In this document: positions 9,887 to 17,689 of the stretch, piece by piece
How positions within the stretch are numbered: the stretch's first letter is position 1
How the letters are laid out: every line of letters begins with the position of its first letter
Assembly: GCA_963701445.1 (NCBI GenBank)
Contig: CAVPAM010000004.1
Location: 1-64,000, forward strand
Source: CAKZLS01 sp963701445
Lineage (GTDB): Bacteria > Pseudomonadota > Alphaproteobacteria > Rhodospirillales > Defluviicoccaceae
Length of the DNA: 64,000 nt
Direction: 5' to 3'
The notes under the pieces: model-generated
Told to the model about the DNA's origin: nothing
What the model saw: the letters and a program-made list of their open reading frames with translations, nothing else
The model's database searches: none
Translations under genes and position numbers: made by a program

Positions 9887-11245
9887 GTGGCGGTATCGCA
9901 CCATGTGGGTTTTGAACAGTTCATGGAGGGCGTGAAGAAGAGGAACCCGGGCCAGCCGGAGTTCGTTCAGGCGGTGTGCGAGGTCGCCGAGGACATTTTC
10001 GATTTCATCGCCGACAAGGAAGAATACCACGAGTATCAGATCCTCCGGCGCATGGCCGAACCGGACCGGGTGGTGAGCTTTCGGGTGTGCTGGGAGGACG
10101 ACGATAACAACATCCGGGTGCAGCGCGGATGGCGGGTTCAGAACAACAATTCCATCGGACCCTACAAGGGAGGCATCCGATTCCACCCGAGCGTGACCGA
10201 GAGTGTTCTCAAGTTCCTCGCCTTCGAGCAGACCTTCAAGAACAGCCTGACGGGTCTTCCCCTCGGCGGCGGCAAGGGCGGCGCCAATTTCAATCCGAAG
10301 GGCAAGTCGGACCACGAGGTCATGCGCTTCTGCCAATCGTTCATGACAGAGTTGTTCCGCCATGTGGGCGACGACGTGGATATCCCGGCGGGCGATATCG
10401 GCGTCGGCGCGCGCGAGATCGGCTACATGTTCGGCCAGTACAAGCGCATCACCAACCGGTTCACCGGCGTTCTGACCGGAAAAGGGCTGGAGTATGGCGG
10501 CAGCCTGGTGCGGACGGAGGCCACCGGGTACGGCACCGTTTATTTCATGCATAACATGCTGGAGCGCGTCGGAGATGCCATGGCCGGAAAGACCTGCGTC
10601 GTGTCCGGTTCGGGGAACGTCGCGACCCATGCCGTGGAAAAAATAATCCACCTTGGCGGCAAGGCGGTGACTCTGTCCGACTCCCAGGGTTTCATCCACG
10701 ATCCCGACGGCATCGACACCGAGAAACTGGCGTGGGTCAAGGAGCACAAGACCCGCCGCCGCGGACGTATCTCCGAGTATGCCGATGCCTTCGCGGGGAC
10801 AACGTTCCACGAAGGGCGGCGGCCCTGGTCGGTGCCCTGTGATCTTGCCTTCCCCTGCGCGACCCAGAACGAGGTCGATGGCGAGGACGCCCGGACCCTC
10901 ATCGGCAACGGCTGCATCGCCGTGGCGGAAGGCGCCAACATGCCAACCCAATTGGACGCGGTTCATGCTTTCAAGGAGGCCAGGCTCTTGTTCGCTCCCG
11001 GCAAGGCCGCGAACGCCGGGGGCGTCGCGATGTCGGGCCTGGAGATGAGTCAAAACGCCGCGCGGATGTCGTGGAGCGATGAAGCCCTCCAGGAACACCT
11101 GCGCGGCTTGATGAAGGGAATCCACGATCGCTGCGTCGAACATGGCGGCGTCGCCGGCACCGACCACGTCGACTATGTCCGGGGCGCCAACATCGCGGGG
11201 TTCGTCAAGGTGGCGAACGCCATGCTGGCCTACGGCGTGGTTTGA
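9887..11245 (+). CDS. gdhA: NADP-type glutamate dehydrogenase
   Basis: 452 residues from a GTG start preceded by GAGGGAGAGAAG. It shows the glutamate dehydrogenase order: VQRGWRVQNNNSIGPYKGGIRFHP, the glycine-rich LPLGGGKGG catalytic-lysine loop, DIPAGDIGVGAREIGYM, and the nucleotide-binding CVVSGSGNVATHAVEKI. It interconverts 2-oxoglutarate plus ammonia and glutamate using NAD(P)H in the cytoplasm. Length (about 450) and the overall layout match the hexameric, usually NADP-dependent GdhA class. It is monocistronic, converging on the coiled-coil gene after a 31-base gap. Confidence 0.95.
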   Translation: MAVSHHVGFEQFMEGVKKRNPGQPEFVQAVCEVAEDIFDFIADKEEYHEYQILRRMAEPDRVVSFRVCWEDDDNNIRVQRGWRVQNNNSIGPYKGGIRFHPSVTESVLKFLAFEQTFKNSLTGLPLGGGKGGANFNPKGKSDHEVMRFCQSFMTELFRHVGDDVDIPAGDIGVGAREIGYMFGQYKRITNRFTGVLTGKGLEYGGSLVRTEATGYGTVYFMHNMLERVGDAMAGKTCVVSGSGNVATHAVEKIIHLGGKAVTLSDSQGFIHDPDGIDTEKLAWVKEHKTRRRGRISEYADAFAGTTFHEGRRPWSVPCDLAFPCATQNEVDGEDARTLIGNGCIAVAEGANMPTQLDAVHAFKEARLLFAPGKAANAGGVAMSGLEMSQNAARMSWSDEALQEHLRGLMKGIHDRCVEHGGVAGTDHVDYVRGANIAGFVKVANAMLAYGVV

Positions 11246-11276
11246 TCCGCCGCGAACCGCGAGCCTCGGCGGGTCG

Positions 11277-11885
11277 CTATTTCTTCATGGCCCGCTTAAT
11301 CGCCTCGAAAGCGGCCGAGTTGGCCTTTTCGAACGCTTCCCGCGAGTCCGAAAACGCCTTCATCATGGCGGACCATGACTCGGTGCCCGCCTGACCCAGG
11401 CTGTCCAGCCGAGCTTTCGCCGAGTCGCCCTCGCTTTTCATTTTTTCGATGACCCCCTCGAGATCGGCCTTGCGCTCCCCGGTGAATTCGTTCGCCGCTT
11501 GCTGCAGCTTTTCGAGCGAATCCTGCCACGACTTCATCTGCGCCTCGGCGCGTGCCTGCCAAATCTCGCGATTCCGCTCGGCCAATTCCGTCGCCGAGTC
11601 CATGTAGCTTTTGGCAGCCGCCTCGAATGCGTCCCAGTTGGCATGCATCCGCGTAACGATGTCGCCCCAGGCGGCCTCTCCGGATTGGCGGCTTTCCTCG
11701 ATCTGCGCGCTGAACTCGTCGCGCTTCGCCTTCATTTCCGCGAGCGCGGCCTCGGCGTTCGCGCTGCCTTGGGCCTGGAGCTGCTTGACGCTGGCCTCCA
11801 TGGAGGTCACCGCCGCGTCCATCTCGTCCAGCCTGCCTTTTGCCCATTCCGTATAGGCGTGGATACCGCTTTCCTTCGTCATCAC
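11277..11885 (-). CDS. Long coiled-coil protein, apolipoprotein-like, function unknown
   Basis: 202 residues, almost entirely charged and helical: Ala, Glu, Lys and Gln heptads from residue 15 to the end, no membrane segment and no signal peptide. Trp residues recur at regular places (WAKGR, WGDIV, WDAF, WQDS, WSAMM). The ribosome site GGAGA is a few bases before the ATG. It lies 93 bases downstream of the vWA/FHA/channel operon on the same strand, so it may be its last gene, perhaps a scaffold or filament. I do not recognise a named family; phasin-like or apolipoprotein A1-like helical proteins look similar. Confidence 0.6.
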   Translation of the reverse strand: MMTKESGIHAYTEWAKGRLDEMDAAVTSMEASVKQLQAQGSANAEAALAEMKAKRDEFSAQIEESRQSGEAAWGDIVTRMHANWDAFEAAAKSYMDSATELAERNREIWQARAEAQMKSWQDSLEKLQQAANEFTGERKADLEGVIEKMKSEGDSAKARLDSLGQAGTESWSAMMKAFSDSREAFEKANSAAFEAIKRAMKK

Positions 11886-11978
11886 CGATCTCCTCTCTTT
11901 CCGGCGGTCCCCTCCGGGACCTCCACCCTCGACAACGATACCCCCGCGCGGCCGATCCGTCGAGCGATTGCCGGCGGG

Positions 11979-12935
11979 TCAGTCCACGAGAACCGACAGC
12001 AGGACGCTCTCGATCATCGAGCCGGTGTGGTCGTTGAAGGTACCGCCGCCGGCGTTGGCCAATTCCTTGAAAAAATCGCGGCCGCGCTGGCCGTGCTCGC
12101 GGGAGGTGGGCGTGGAAATCCACAGCGCCGAGATGCTGCGGAGCTTTTGTCCGCGCGCGAAATTGCTCGCCCGCGTCACAAGTTCGCCCTGATATTCGCG
12201 ATGCGCCGCCGCGTCGCCGATGACCACGATCGCCTGGCGGGCGTCCGCGCGCAGCGGCATCATCATCGCCGCCTGCATGCCCAGGTGCAGGTCCTCCTCG
12301 AGGGTGCGGCTGCCCACCGGGGACGCGCTGATATTCTCCATGAAGGCCGCGATCCGGTGCATGTTTCGATCGGTAGGCGTCAGCGGCATGACCGTGACCG
12401 GCGCCAGACCGGTGTCGCGATCCGTATAGGCGGCGACGCCGATGCGCACCGACGGCACCAGGCGCTCGAGGATCCTGACGATCCCGCGCAGCGAATACGC
12501 GAGTTCGCGGATCGCCGGGCGCATGCTCGACGTGGTGTCGATGACGAAGATCAGGTCGATGGCCCCGGCGACCTGGTATTTCGGGTCCCCCGCCGGCAGT
12601 TCCCTGGGCTTCGGCGCGGGTTCCGGCACCGGCCGCCGGCTTGCCGCCGCCTTCTGTTCCAGGACCGCCGCCTCTTCCATCAGCCGCGCCGCTTCCGCCT
12701 CGGCGGCCTCGGCCTCGCCGCTATAAAGCGTGGCCTGTCGTTGCAGCGTATCGACCCTGGCAATCGTTTCGGCGGTGGCCGCGCGGACCGCCACCACCTG
12801 GGCGTTCGCCTCGAAGTCCTTGCGGTAATAGGGCATCAGCATGACCAGAAGCAGCACGAACACGCCCGTGGACATGGCCAGAACGTCGAGCGCCGACAGG
12901 GTGAAGATCGAAACGGTGCGGTTGCGGCGTTTCAT
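11979..12935 (-). CDS. Membrane-anchored vWA protein, stator-B-like N-terminus (copy 2)
   Basis: 318 residues from the ATG at 12935, which overlaps the stop of the FHA gene (ATGA). One membrane helix at about 14-34 holds an Asp at its start (SALDVLAMSTGVFVLLLVML), as in ExbD/TolR/MotB. A helical linker of about 50 residues follows, then a Pro-rich hinge and a von Willebrand A domain from about 127 with the metal site DTTSSM (residues 133-138). The predicted topology puts the vWA domain outside the inner membrane. It is a clear paralogue of the protein at 13309-14298. Longer in-frame starts would overlap the upstream genes and are not used. Confidence 0.75.
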   Translation of the reverse strand: MKRRNRTVSIFTLSALDVLAMSTGVFVLLLVMLMPYYRKDFEANAQVVAVRAATAETIARVDTLQRQATLYSGEAEAAEAEAARLMEEAAVLEQKAAASRRPVPEPAPKPRELPAGDPKYQVAGAIDLIFVIDTTSSMRPAIRELAYSLRGIVRILERLVPSVRIGVAAYTDRDTGLAPVTVMPLTPTDRNMHRIAAFMENISASPVGSRTLEEDLHLGMQAAMMMPLRADARQAIVVIGDAAAHREYQGELVTRASNFARGQKLRSISALWISTPTSREHGQRGRDFFKELANAGGGTFNDHTGSMIESVLLSVLVD

Positions 12936-13312
12936 CGCCGGGTGACGGTGTCGGCCAGCCGCGACACCGTCAACGCGACGCGGCCGAGGACGATGACCTG
13001 ACCGGGATGAACCGGGATCGGCTGGAACCGCGGGACGTCCGTGGTTCCGACCACCGTGCCGTTCAGGGAATTCAGGTCCTCCACCCGCAGATTGCCCTCG
13101 GCGAGGCTCAGCCGCGTGTGCCGGCGGGAGATGCCGGGGTCGTCGATCACCCGGTCGCACAGATCCGGGTGACGGCCGACGGTGACGCCGAGGTAGGAGC
13201 GGGCAAGCTCGGTCTCGCCGAACACCAGCCGGACGGGCCGTCCCTCGCCGTCCGTGCCCTCGAGGGCCCAGCCGGCCTCCAGTTCGGTGTCCGGATGATC
13301 GTACGTGGTCAC
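12932..13312 (-). CDS. Small FHA-domain protein
   Basis: 126 residues from a GTG that overlaps the upstream vWA stop (GTGA). It is a near-complete FHA domain: the GRHPD loop, ISRRHTRLSL and the DLNSLNGTVVG block, which are the phosphothreonine-contact residues of the family. No membrane segment, so cytoplasmic. FHA domains bind phosphothreonine peptides, and the kinase encoded four genes upstream is the obvious source of such a mark. The start is chosen because the four-base overlap repeats at the next junction (ATGA into the second vWA gene), and because longer reading frames cross real genes. Confidence 0.75.
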   Translation of the reverse strand: MTTYDHPDTELEAGWALEGTDGEGRPVRLVFGETELARSYLGVTVGRHPDLCDRVIDDPGISRRHTRLSLAEGNLRVEDLNSLNGTVVGTTDVPRFQPIPVHPGQVIVLGRVALTVSRLADTVTRR

Positions 13313-14298
13313 GGTCCGGCTCTCCCACCCCTCGGATCGGGCAGAATGGAGAGCAGCACGCTCTCGATCATCTGTCCCTGATGGGCCATGAAGTCCCCGC
13401 CCCCGGCCGCGGCCAGGTTCTTGAAGAAAGCGCGGGCGTTCGGATTGTTGCCCGTGAATATGGACGAAACGGTACGTGGGGCCGCCATGCTTCGCGACGA
13501 GGCGCCGAAGGCTTCGGCCATCCGCAAGGTCACTTCGCGGTTCTCCGCGTGCACCGAGGCATCGCCGATGACGATGATCCGGCCCTGGGCGCCCGACCGC
13601 CAGGGCATTTCCAGCGCCCGGCCGAGCGCGCGGTTCACCGGTTCGGGAATGTCGCCGCCGCCTTGCGCCCTCAATCCCCTGACGAAATCCACGAGCCGCT
13701 CCACGTTCGCGCTGTTCATGGGGCCGAGGGGAAACTCCTGGGTGAGGTAGGCCGCGTCGGTGTCCTTGTAGGCCACGAACCCGACCCGCAGGGACGCCGC
13801 CATGCGGGACAGAATGCGGATCACCCCCACCAGATTGGCCTGCAGGTCCTCGAGCTCCTCGCGCATGCTGCCGGTGGTATCCATGACGAACACGAGATCC
13901 AGGTCGGAAATGGACAGCGGGGTCCGCTGGACGCCCGACTTTTTCTCCACATTGCGAGGCGCCGCTTCCTCCGCCCGCGCGGGTTCGGGTTCCTTCAGGG
14001 CCATCGCCAGGGCGGACTCGGCCATCCGCAGGCGATCGCGCGCCTCCGACACGGCCTCCTCGGCGACCTTCTTGCGCTCCGCCGTCTCGGCGACGATTTT
14101 TTCCGCCTCGGTGACCGACAGCCCGGCGGCCGCCAGTTCGGCCTCCGCGCCCTGGGCCTCGATTTCGCGCGCGGGCTGCTTCAGGTAATAGGGAAACAGC
14201 ATGATCGCCATCAGCACGAACACGCCCAGCGCCGACGCGAAGATGTCGAGCGCCGAAATGCTCAGGACCTCCATGGTTTGGCGCGGACGGGCAAGCAC
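13309..14298 (-). CDS. Membrane-anchored vWA protein, stator-B-like N-terminus (copy 1)
   Basis: 329 residues. One membrane helix at about 15-35 (SALDIFASALGVFVLMAIML) again begins with an Asp, residue 18. A long charged helix covers about 42-103, then a Pro/Glu linker, then a von Willebrand A domain from about 132 with the metal site DTTGSM (140-145) and GGGDIPE further on. Six bases after the channel gene's stop. Known stator B subunits (MotB, TolR, ExbD) pair one helix bearing a proton-carrying Asp with an outside domain; here the outside domain would be vWA. That reading is inference from the helix pattern and gene order. Confidence 0.75.
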   Translation of the reverse strand: MLARPRQTMEVLSISALDIFASALGVFVLMAIMLFPYYLKQPAREIEAQGAEAELAAAGLSVTEAEKIVAETAERKKVAEEAVSEARDRLRMAESALAMALKEPEPARAEEAAPRNVEKKSGVQRTPLSISDLDLVFVMDTTGSMREELEDLQANLVGVIRILSRMAASLRVGFVAYKDTDAAYLTQEFPLGPMNSANVERLVDFVRGLRAQGGGDIPEPVNRALGRALEMPWRSGAQGRIIVIGDASVHAENREVTLRMAEAFGASSRSMAAPRTVSSIFTGNNPNARAFFKNLAAAGGGDFMAHQGQMIESVLLSILPDPRGGRAGP

Positions 14299-14304
14299 GG
14301 CGGA

Positions 14305-15123
14305 TCAGTCTCCGTACAGGCGGTTGATCAGGTTGTCGAGGCAGTACTGCCCGGCCTGGTTGACCGAGCGTTCCTCGGAGGCCTGGACGATATGCTGGAT
14401 CAGCACCAGGAACGCCGACATGACCAGCGCCAGCAAGGTCGTGTTGAAGGCCACCGCCAGGCGCTTGGTGAGTTCCGCGAGCAGGGACGGATCCTGCAGG
14501 TCCACCGATCCCGCGAACGCCAGCGCCAGGGAAATCCCCACCACGGTGCCGATGAAGCCGAGGGTCGGGATCGCCCACACCACGTAGCGAATCATGGTGT
14601 AGCGGAGATCGATCTCGTGGAGGTACAGCTCCAGGCTCGAATTCAGGATCGCGTTGGACTGGTCGATGGATTTGGTGGTCTGGAACTGGGTCACGATGCG
14701 CTGGATGAGGCGCGGCAGGAATTGGGCCTCCGATGGCGCGTCCGGCTGGTTGGCCCGCCGCGCCACCGCGTAGATGTGCCGCAGTTCGAGGGATTGCAGC
14801 AGGGTCGTCTCGTCCTCCGGCAGATAGCCCATTTTGAGCTGCGCGCGCTCGGCCGCCGCGTCGCGGGCGCGCACCACGAGCTCGCCGATCCCGAGCGCGA
14901 AGACGATCCACATCAGGTTCTGGACGGTGAACGGATAGGTCGAGCGGTCGCGGTCCAGCAGGATCACGCCCACGGTATCGGGCAGATAGAGATCGATGAG
15001 CAGGATCAGCCCGACGGCCCCGGCAAGGCAGAGGATCAGGATCAGCGGATAGCTGAATACGCGCCGAACCCGCGGCCGGTCCGCCCCTTGCTCCCTCGAA
15101 AGGCCCTGTCGCGGTCGTGCCAT
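14305..15123 (-). CDS. MotA/TolQ/ExbB-type proton channel subunit
   Basis: 272 residues with four membrane helices at about 24-46, 66-84, 177-204 and 222-246 and a cytoplasmic loop between helices 2 and 3. Helices 3 and 4 carry the family signatures IPTLGFIGTVVGI (185-197) and AFNTTLLALV (225-234). In MotA, TolQ and ExbB these helices line the proton path and face a one-helix partner with a membrane Asp. The partner candidates are the two vWA proteins immediately downstream. No TolR, ExbD, TonB or OmpA-like gene lies nearby, so this is not a standard Tol or Exb system. Confidence 0.85.
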   Translation of the reverse strand: MARPRQGLSREQGADRPRVRRVFSYPLILILCLAGAVGLILLIDLYLPDTVGVILLDRDRSTYPFTVQNLMWIVFALGIGELVVRARDAAAERAQLKMGYLPEDETTLLQSLELRHIYAVARRANQPDAPSEAQFLPRLIQRIVTQFQTTKSIDQSNAILNSSLELYLHEIDLRYTMIRYVVWAIPTLGFIGTVVGISLALAFAGSVDLQDPSLLAELTKRLAVAFNTTLLALVMSAFLVLIQHIVQASEERSVNQAGQYCLDNLINRLYGD

Positions 15124-15126
15124 GGG

Positions 15127-15573
15127 TCAGGGCCTTCGCCGCACGATCTCGCCGGTGGCGGCGTCGCGCTCGACGCGGCCGCGCAACCGCCGGACCTGGC
15201 CTTCGTAACCCTCGTCGCGGAGGACCGGACCGTCGCCGTCGTAATCGCCGCGCGTCCGCGCCCGCGCCCGGCCCACCAGATCCCCGGCCGTGCACCGGTG
15301 CTCGCCCAACCGGAGCGGTTCGTCCGGCCGGACGAACCCCTGGCGGATGGGATGCCACCGGGGCTGGCCGCGCTCCCGGTCGTCGTCCCGCCCGGTGCCG
15401 GTGGCGCCGCCGCCGGGGTCGTCCTGGCGCCACGTGCCGGTTTCCGTCGCGCAGTCGGTCAGGTAAAGGCGGCCGTCGTCGGTCACGACGATCTCCACGT
15501 GATGGGACGCCACCGACTCGTCGGCGATGACGATGTCGGCGAAAGCGCTTCTTCCTACGACCAGGGTTTTCAG
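15127..15573 (-). CDS. FHA-domain protein, start codon unusual or frameshifted
   Basis: About 148 residues if read from a CTG at 15573. The frame carries TLKTLVVGRSAFADIVIADE, then SVASHHVEIVV, the FHA GR and SxxH blocks, and DCATETGTWR in place of the usual NGT. The first ordinary start in frame is a GTG at 15513, which would remove the GR loop, so the domain shows the gene begins further upstream. CTG at 15573 lies a few bases after GGGAG. Alternatively one lost base could connect the frame to a GTG at 15593 that overlaps the kinase stop. The C-terminal half is Arg/Gly-rich with no recognised domain. Three bases separate it from the channel gene. Confidence 0.6.
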   Translation of the reverse strand: MKTLVVGRSAFADIVIADESVASHHVEIVVTDDGRLYLTDCATETGTWRQDDPGGGATGTGRDDDRERGQPRWHPIRQGFVRPDEPLRLGEHRCTAGDLVGRARARTRGDYDGDGPVLRDEGYEGQVRRLRGRVERDAATGEIVRRRP

Positions 15574-15592
15574 TGTCAGCTCCCGTGATCCA

Positions 15593-17680
15593 CTATTTCG
15601 GCGGCCGCGTGTCGAGCACCTGCGGGTCCTTGTTGCCCGCGACCGCGTTGTCCTTCAGTTCGACATCCGAAACCGGGCCGATCACCACGGCATGGCCCTT
15701 GTTTCCCTCGATGGTGTTCCCTTCCAGGACGGCGTTCGAGCGGTCGAGCACCAGGACGCCGTGCTCGCCATTGTCCCTTATGGAATTTCCCGCCAGCACC
15801 GGCCGCGCGTCGCCCGAGACGACGACGCCGGACAATCCGCTGGCGGCGATGGTATTGCCCTCCAACCGGCCCCGGCCCTGGGCATAGACGAACACGGCGG
15901 CTTCGGCGGCACCGGTGACCGTATTGCCGGCCACCAGCGGGTCGGCGCCCATGGTGACCTCGATGGCATTGGCGCGGGCCGAGAGGATCCGGTTGCCCCG
16001 GAAGGTTCCCGCCGCGCCCTCGGAGTACACGACGCCGCCGCTGGACTCGATGGTGTTGTCGGCGATGTCCGGCGCGGCGCCGCTCCTGACGACCATGCTC
16101 TGTTTATCGAGATCCTTGAGGGTGTTTCCCGAAATCGTGCCGGTCGCCCCGGACGCGACCACGATGCCGATGCCCGCTCCGCCCTCGATCGTATTGCCGC
16201 CGATCGCCGGGTCGGCGCCATTCTGGATCATGATCGCCGGCCCCTGTTCGCTGGACACGTGGCTGTCGCGCAGGGTCAGCCGCCCGCCGGCCACGACCAC
16301 GCAGGCCACCGGCGAGGGCGGCGGTTCGCTGGCCACCGGCACGCCCAGGCGAAGGTTGGTGACCACGGCCCCGGAATTCGCGGAGACCAGACAAGGCCCC
16401 TCCGCCGGGGAGACGACGGGCGGATCGTCCGCCACCGCCGCCAGCAGTTCGACGGGGTAATCGACCGCGAGGCTTTCCGCGTAGGTCCCGGGAGCGATGG
16501 AAATGACGGCGCCGGGCCCCGCTCGCGACAGGGCGTCGGAGATGGTGGCGGCGTCCGCGTCGCCGCCCGGACCCACGGTCCAGGAATGTTTGAGATATTT
16601 CTCGTACAGCGGCCATCCCTGCCACGCCGCCGCCGCCAGGATCGCGGCCAGACCGCAGAGCAGAAGCGCGGCGACCATGGGACCGCGCGAGCGGCGGCCG
16701 CCGGGCGCCGGCGGGTCGGATCGCGCCGCCGCGGCGGCCGGCGCCACGCTCTCCAGGGGAACGCGCCGGACGGGGATGGTCGGCGGATAGTCGTCCATGC
16801 GGGGATCGAACGCCGCGACGAGCCGCGTCTTCGGGCTGTTTTCGGGCTCCGGCGCGGAGAGGGTCTCGCGCCATGCCGCCACCGATCGCGGCCGGTCCTC
16901 GGGATCGAGCCGGAGGGCCCAGCCGATGCTCCGCCGCAAATCGGCCGGGCAGCCGTCGGGCAGATCGCGCACAAGCGATCCGCTCCGGTCCACGAGGCGC
17001 TGGCGCGCCGGTGGCGGGGCCTTGCCCGTCAAGGCGCGATAGGCGATGGCGCCCAGGGCGTAAATGTCGGTCCACGCGCCTTCGGGCGTGTCGGTGAGAT
17101 ACTGCTCCGGCGCGCCGTACCCCTCGGTCAGAAAGCTTTGGTCCGATGACCCGCCAGCGGTCCCCAGGGGCCGGGCGGCCCCGAAATCGACGATGACCGG
17201 AGCCGTGCCGTGGCGCATGACGATGTTGGCGGGTTTGAGGTCGCGGTGCGCGAAGCCCTTGGCGTGGATCGCGCCGACCGCGTCCGTCAGCCGCCCGAGC
17301 AACCCGGCGATCTCGGTGGCATCCAGTTCTCCGCCGCTCTCGGCCAGGACCGTCTCCAGGTCGGGGCCGGCCACGTATTCCATCGCAAGCCACGCGGCGC
17401 CGGGATCGTCGCGCCAATCCTTAATGCGCGGGACGCCGGGTCCCTCGACGGCCGACAGGACCTCGGCCTCGCGCCGGACGGTCGACGGATCGGGGTCCCA
17501 TTTGACGAAGATGCGTTCTCCCGTCCGGATGTCGGTGGCCGCGAAGCGCGCCGGAGGCGCCGCCGGAACCTCGCCTTCCACGCGGAAATGATCTGGCAGC
17601 GAAAGGCGGCGACGCCGCCCGTCGGGGGCGGCGACGCCGTGCCCGTTCTCAACGTCCGCGCTGTTTGTGGGGATCGCCAT
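15593..17680 (-). CDS. Transmembrane Ser/Thr protein kinase with an extracytoplasmic beta-helix
   Basis: 695 residues. The kinase domain covers about 30-275: invariant Lys in IFVKW (60), HRDLKPAN catalytic loop (145-152), DFG (165-167) and the GYGAPEQ activation segment (187-193), so it looks active. A basic linker precedes one membrane helix at about 335-353. The rest, about 366-690, is right-handed parallel beta-helix of the pectate-lyase/NosD type, with repeated GNTI/DNTI turns (for example GGNTIEGG, SGNTLKD, ADNTIES, EGNTIEG). Bacterial PknB-like kinases usually carry PASTA or other outside sensors; a beta-helix suggests glycan or surface binding. It is the second gene of a minus-strand operon with two FHA proteins and a channel. 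Confidence 0.85.
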   Translation of the reverse strand: MAIPTNSADVENGHGVAAPDGRRRRLSLPDHFRVEGEVPAAPPARFAATDIRTGERIFVKWDPDPSTVRREAEVLSAVEGPGVPRIKDWRDDPGAAWLAMEYVAGPDLETVLAESGGELDATEIAGLLGRLTDAVGAIHAKGFAHRDLKPANIVMRHGTAPVIVDFGAARPLGTAGGSSDQSFLTEGYGAPEQYLTDTPEGAWTDIYALGAIAYRALTGKAPPPARQRLVDRSGSLVRDLPDGCPADLRRSIGWALRLDPEDRPRSVAAWRETLSAPEPENSPKTRLVAAFDPRMDDYPPTIPVRRVPLESVAPAAAAARSDPPAPGGRRSRGPMVAALLLCGLAAILAAAAWQGWPLYEKYLKHSWTVGPGGDADAATISDALSRAGPGAVISIAPGTYAESLAVDYPVELLAAVADDPPVVSPAEGPCLVSANSGAVVTNLRLGVPVASEPPPSPVACVVVAGGRLTLRDSHVSSEQGPAIMIQNGADPAIGGNTIEGGAGIGIVVASGATGTISGNTLKDLDKQSMVVRSGAAPDIADNTIESSGGVVYSEGAAGTFRGNRILSARANAIEVTMGADPLVAGNTVTGAAEAAVFVYAQGRGRLEGNTIAASGLSGVVVSGDARPVLAGNSIRDNGEHGVLVLDRSNAVLEGNTIEGNKGHAVVIGPVSDVELKDNAVAGNKDPQVLDTRPPK

Positions 17681-17689
17681 GAGAGAGTG

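Noticed and set aside
12932..15433. 833-codon minus-strand frame spanning several genes
   Set aside because: Only its last 126 codons (the FHA domain) look like protein; the rest is an Arg/Pro-rich shadow of the channel and vWA genes.
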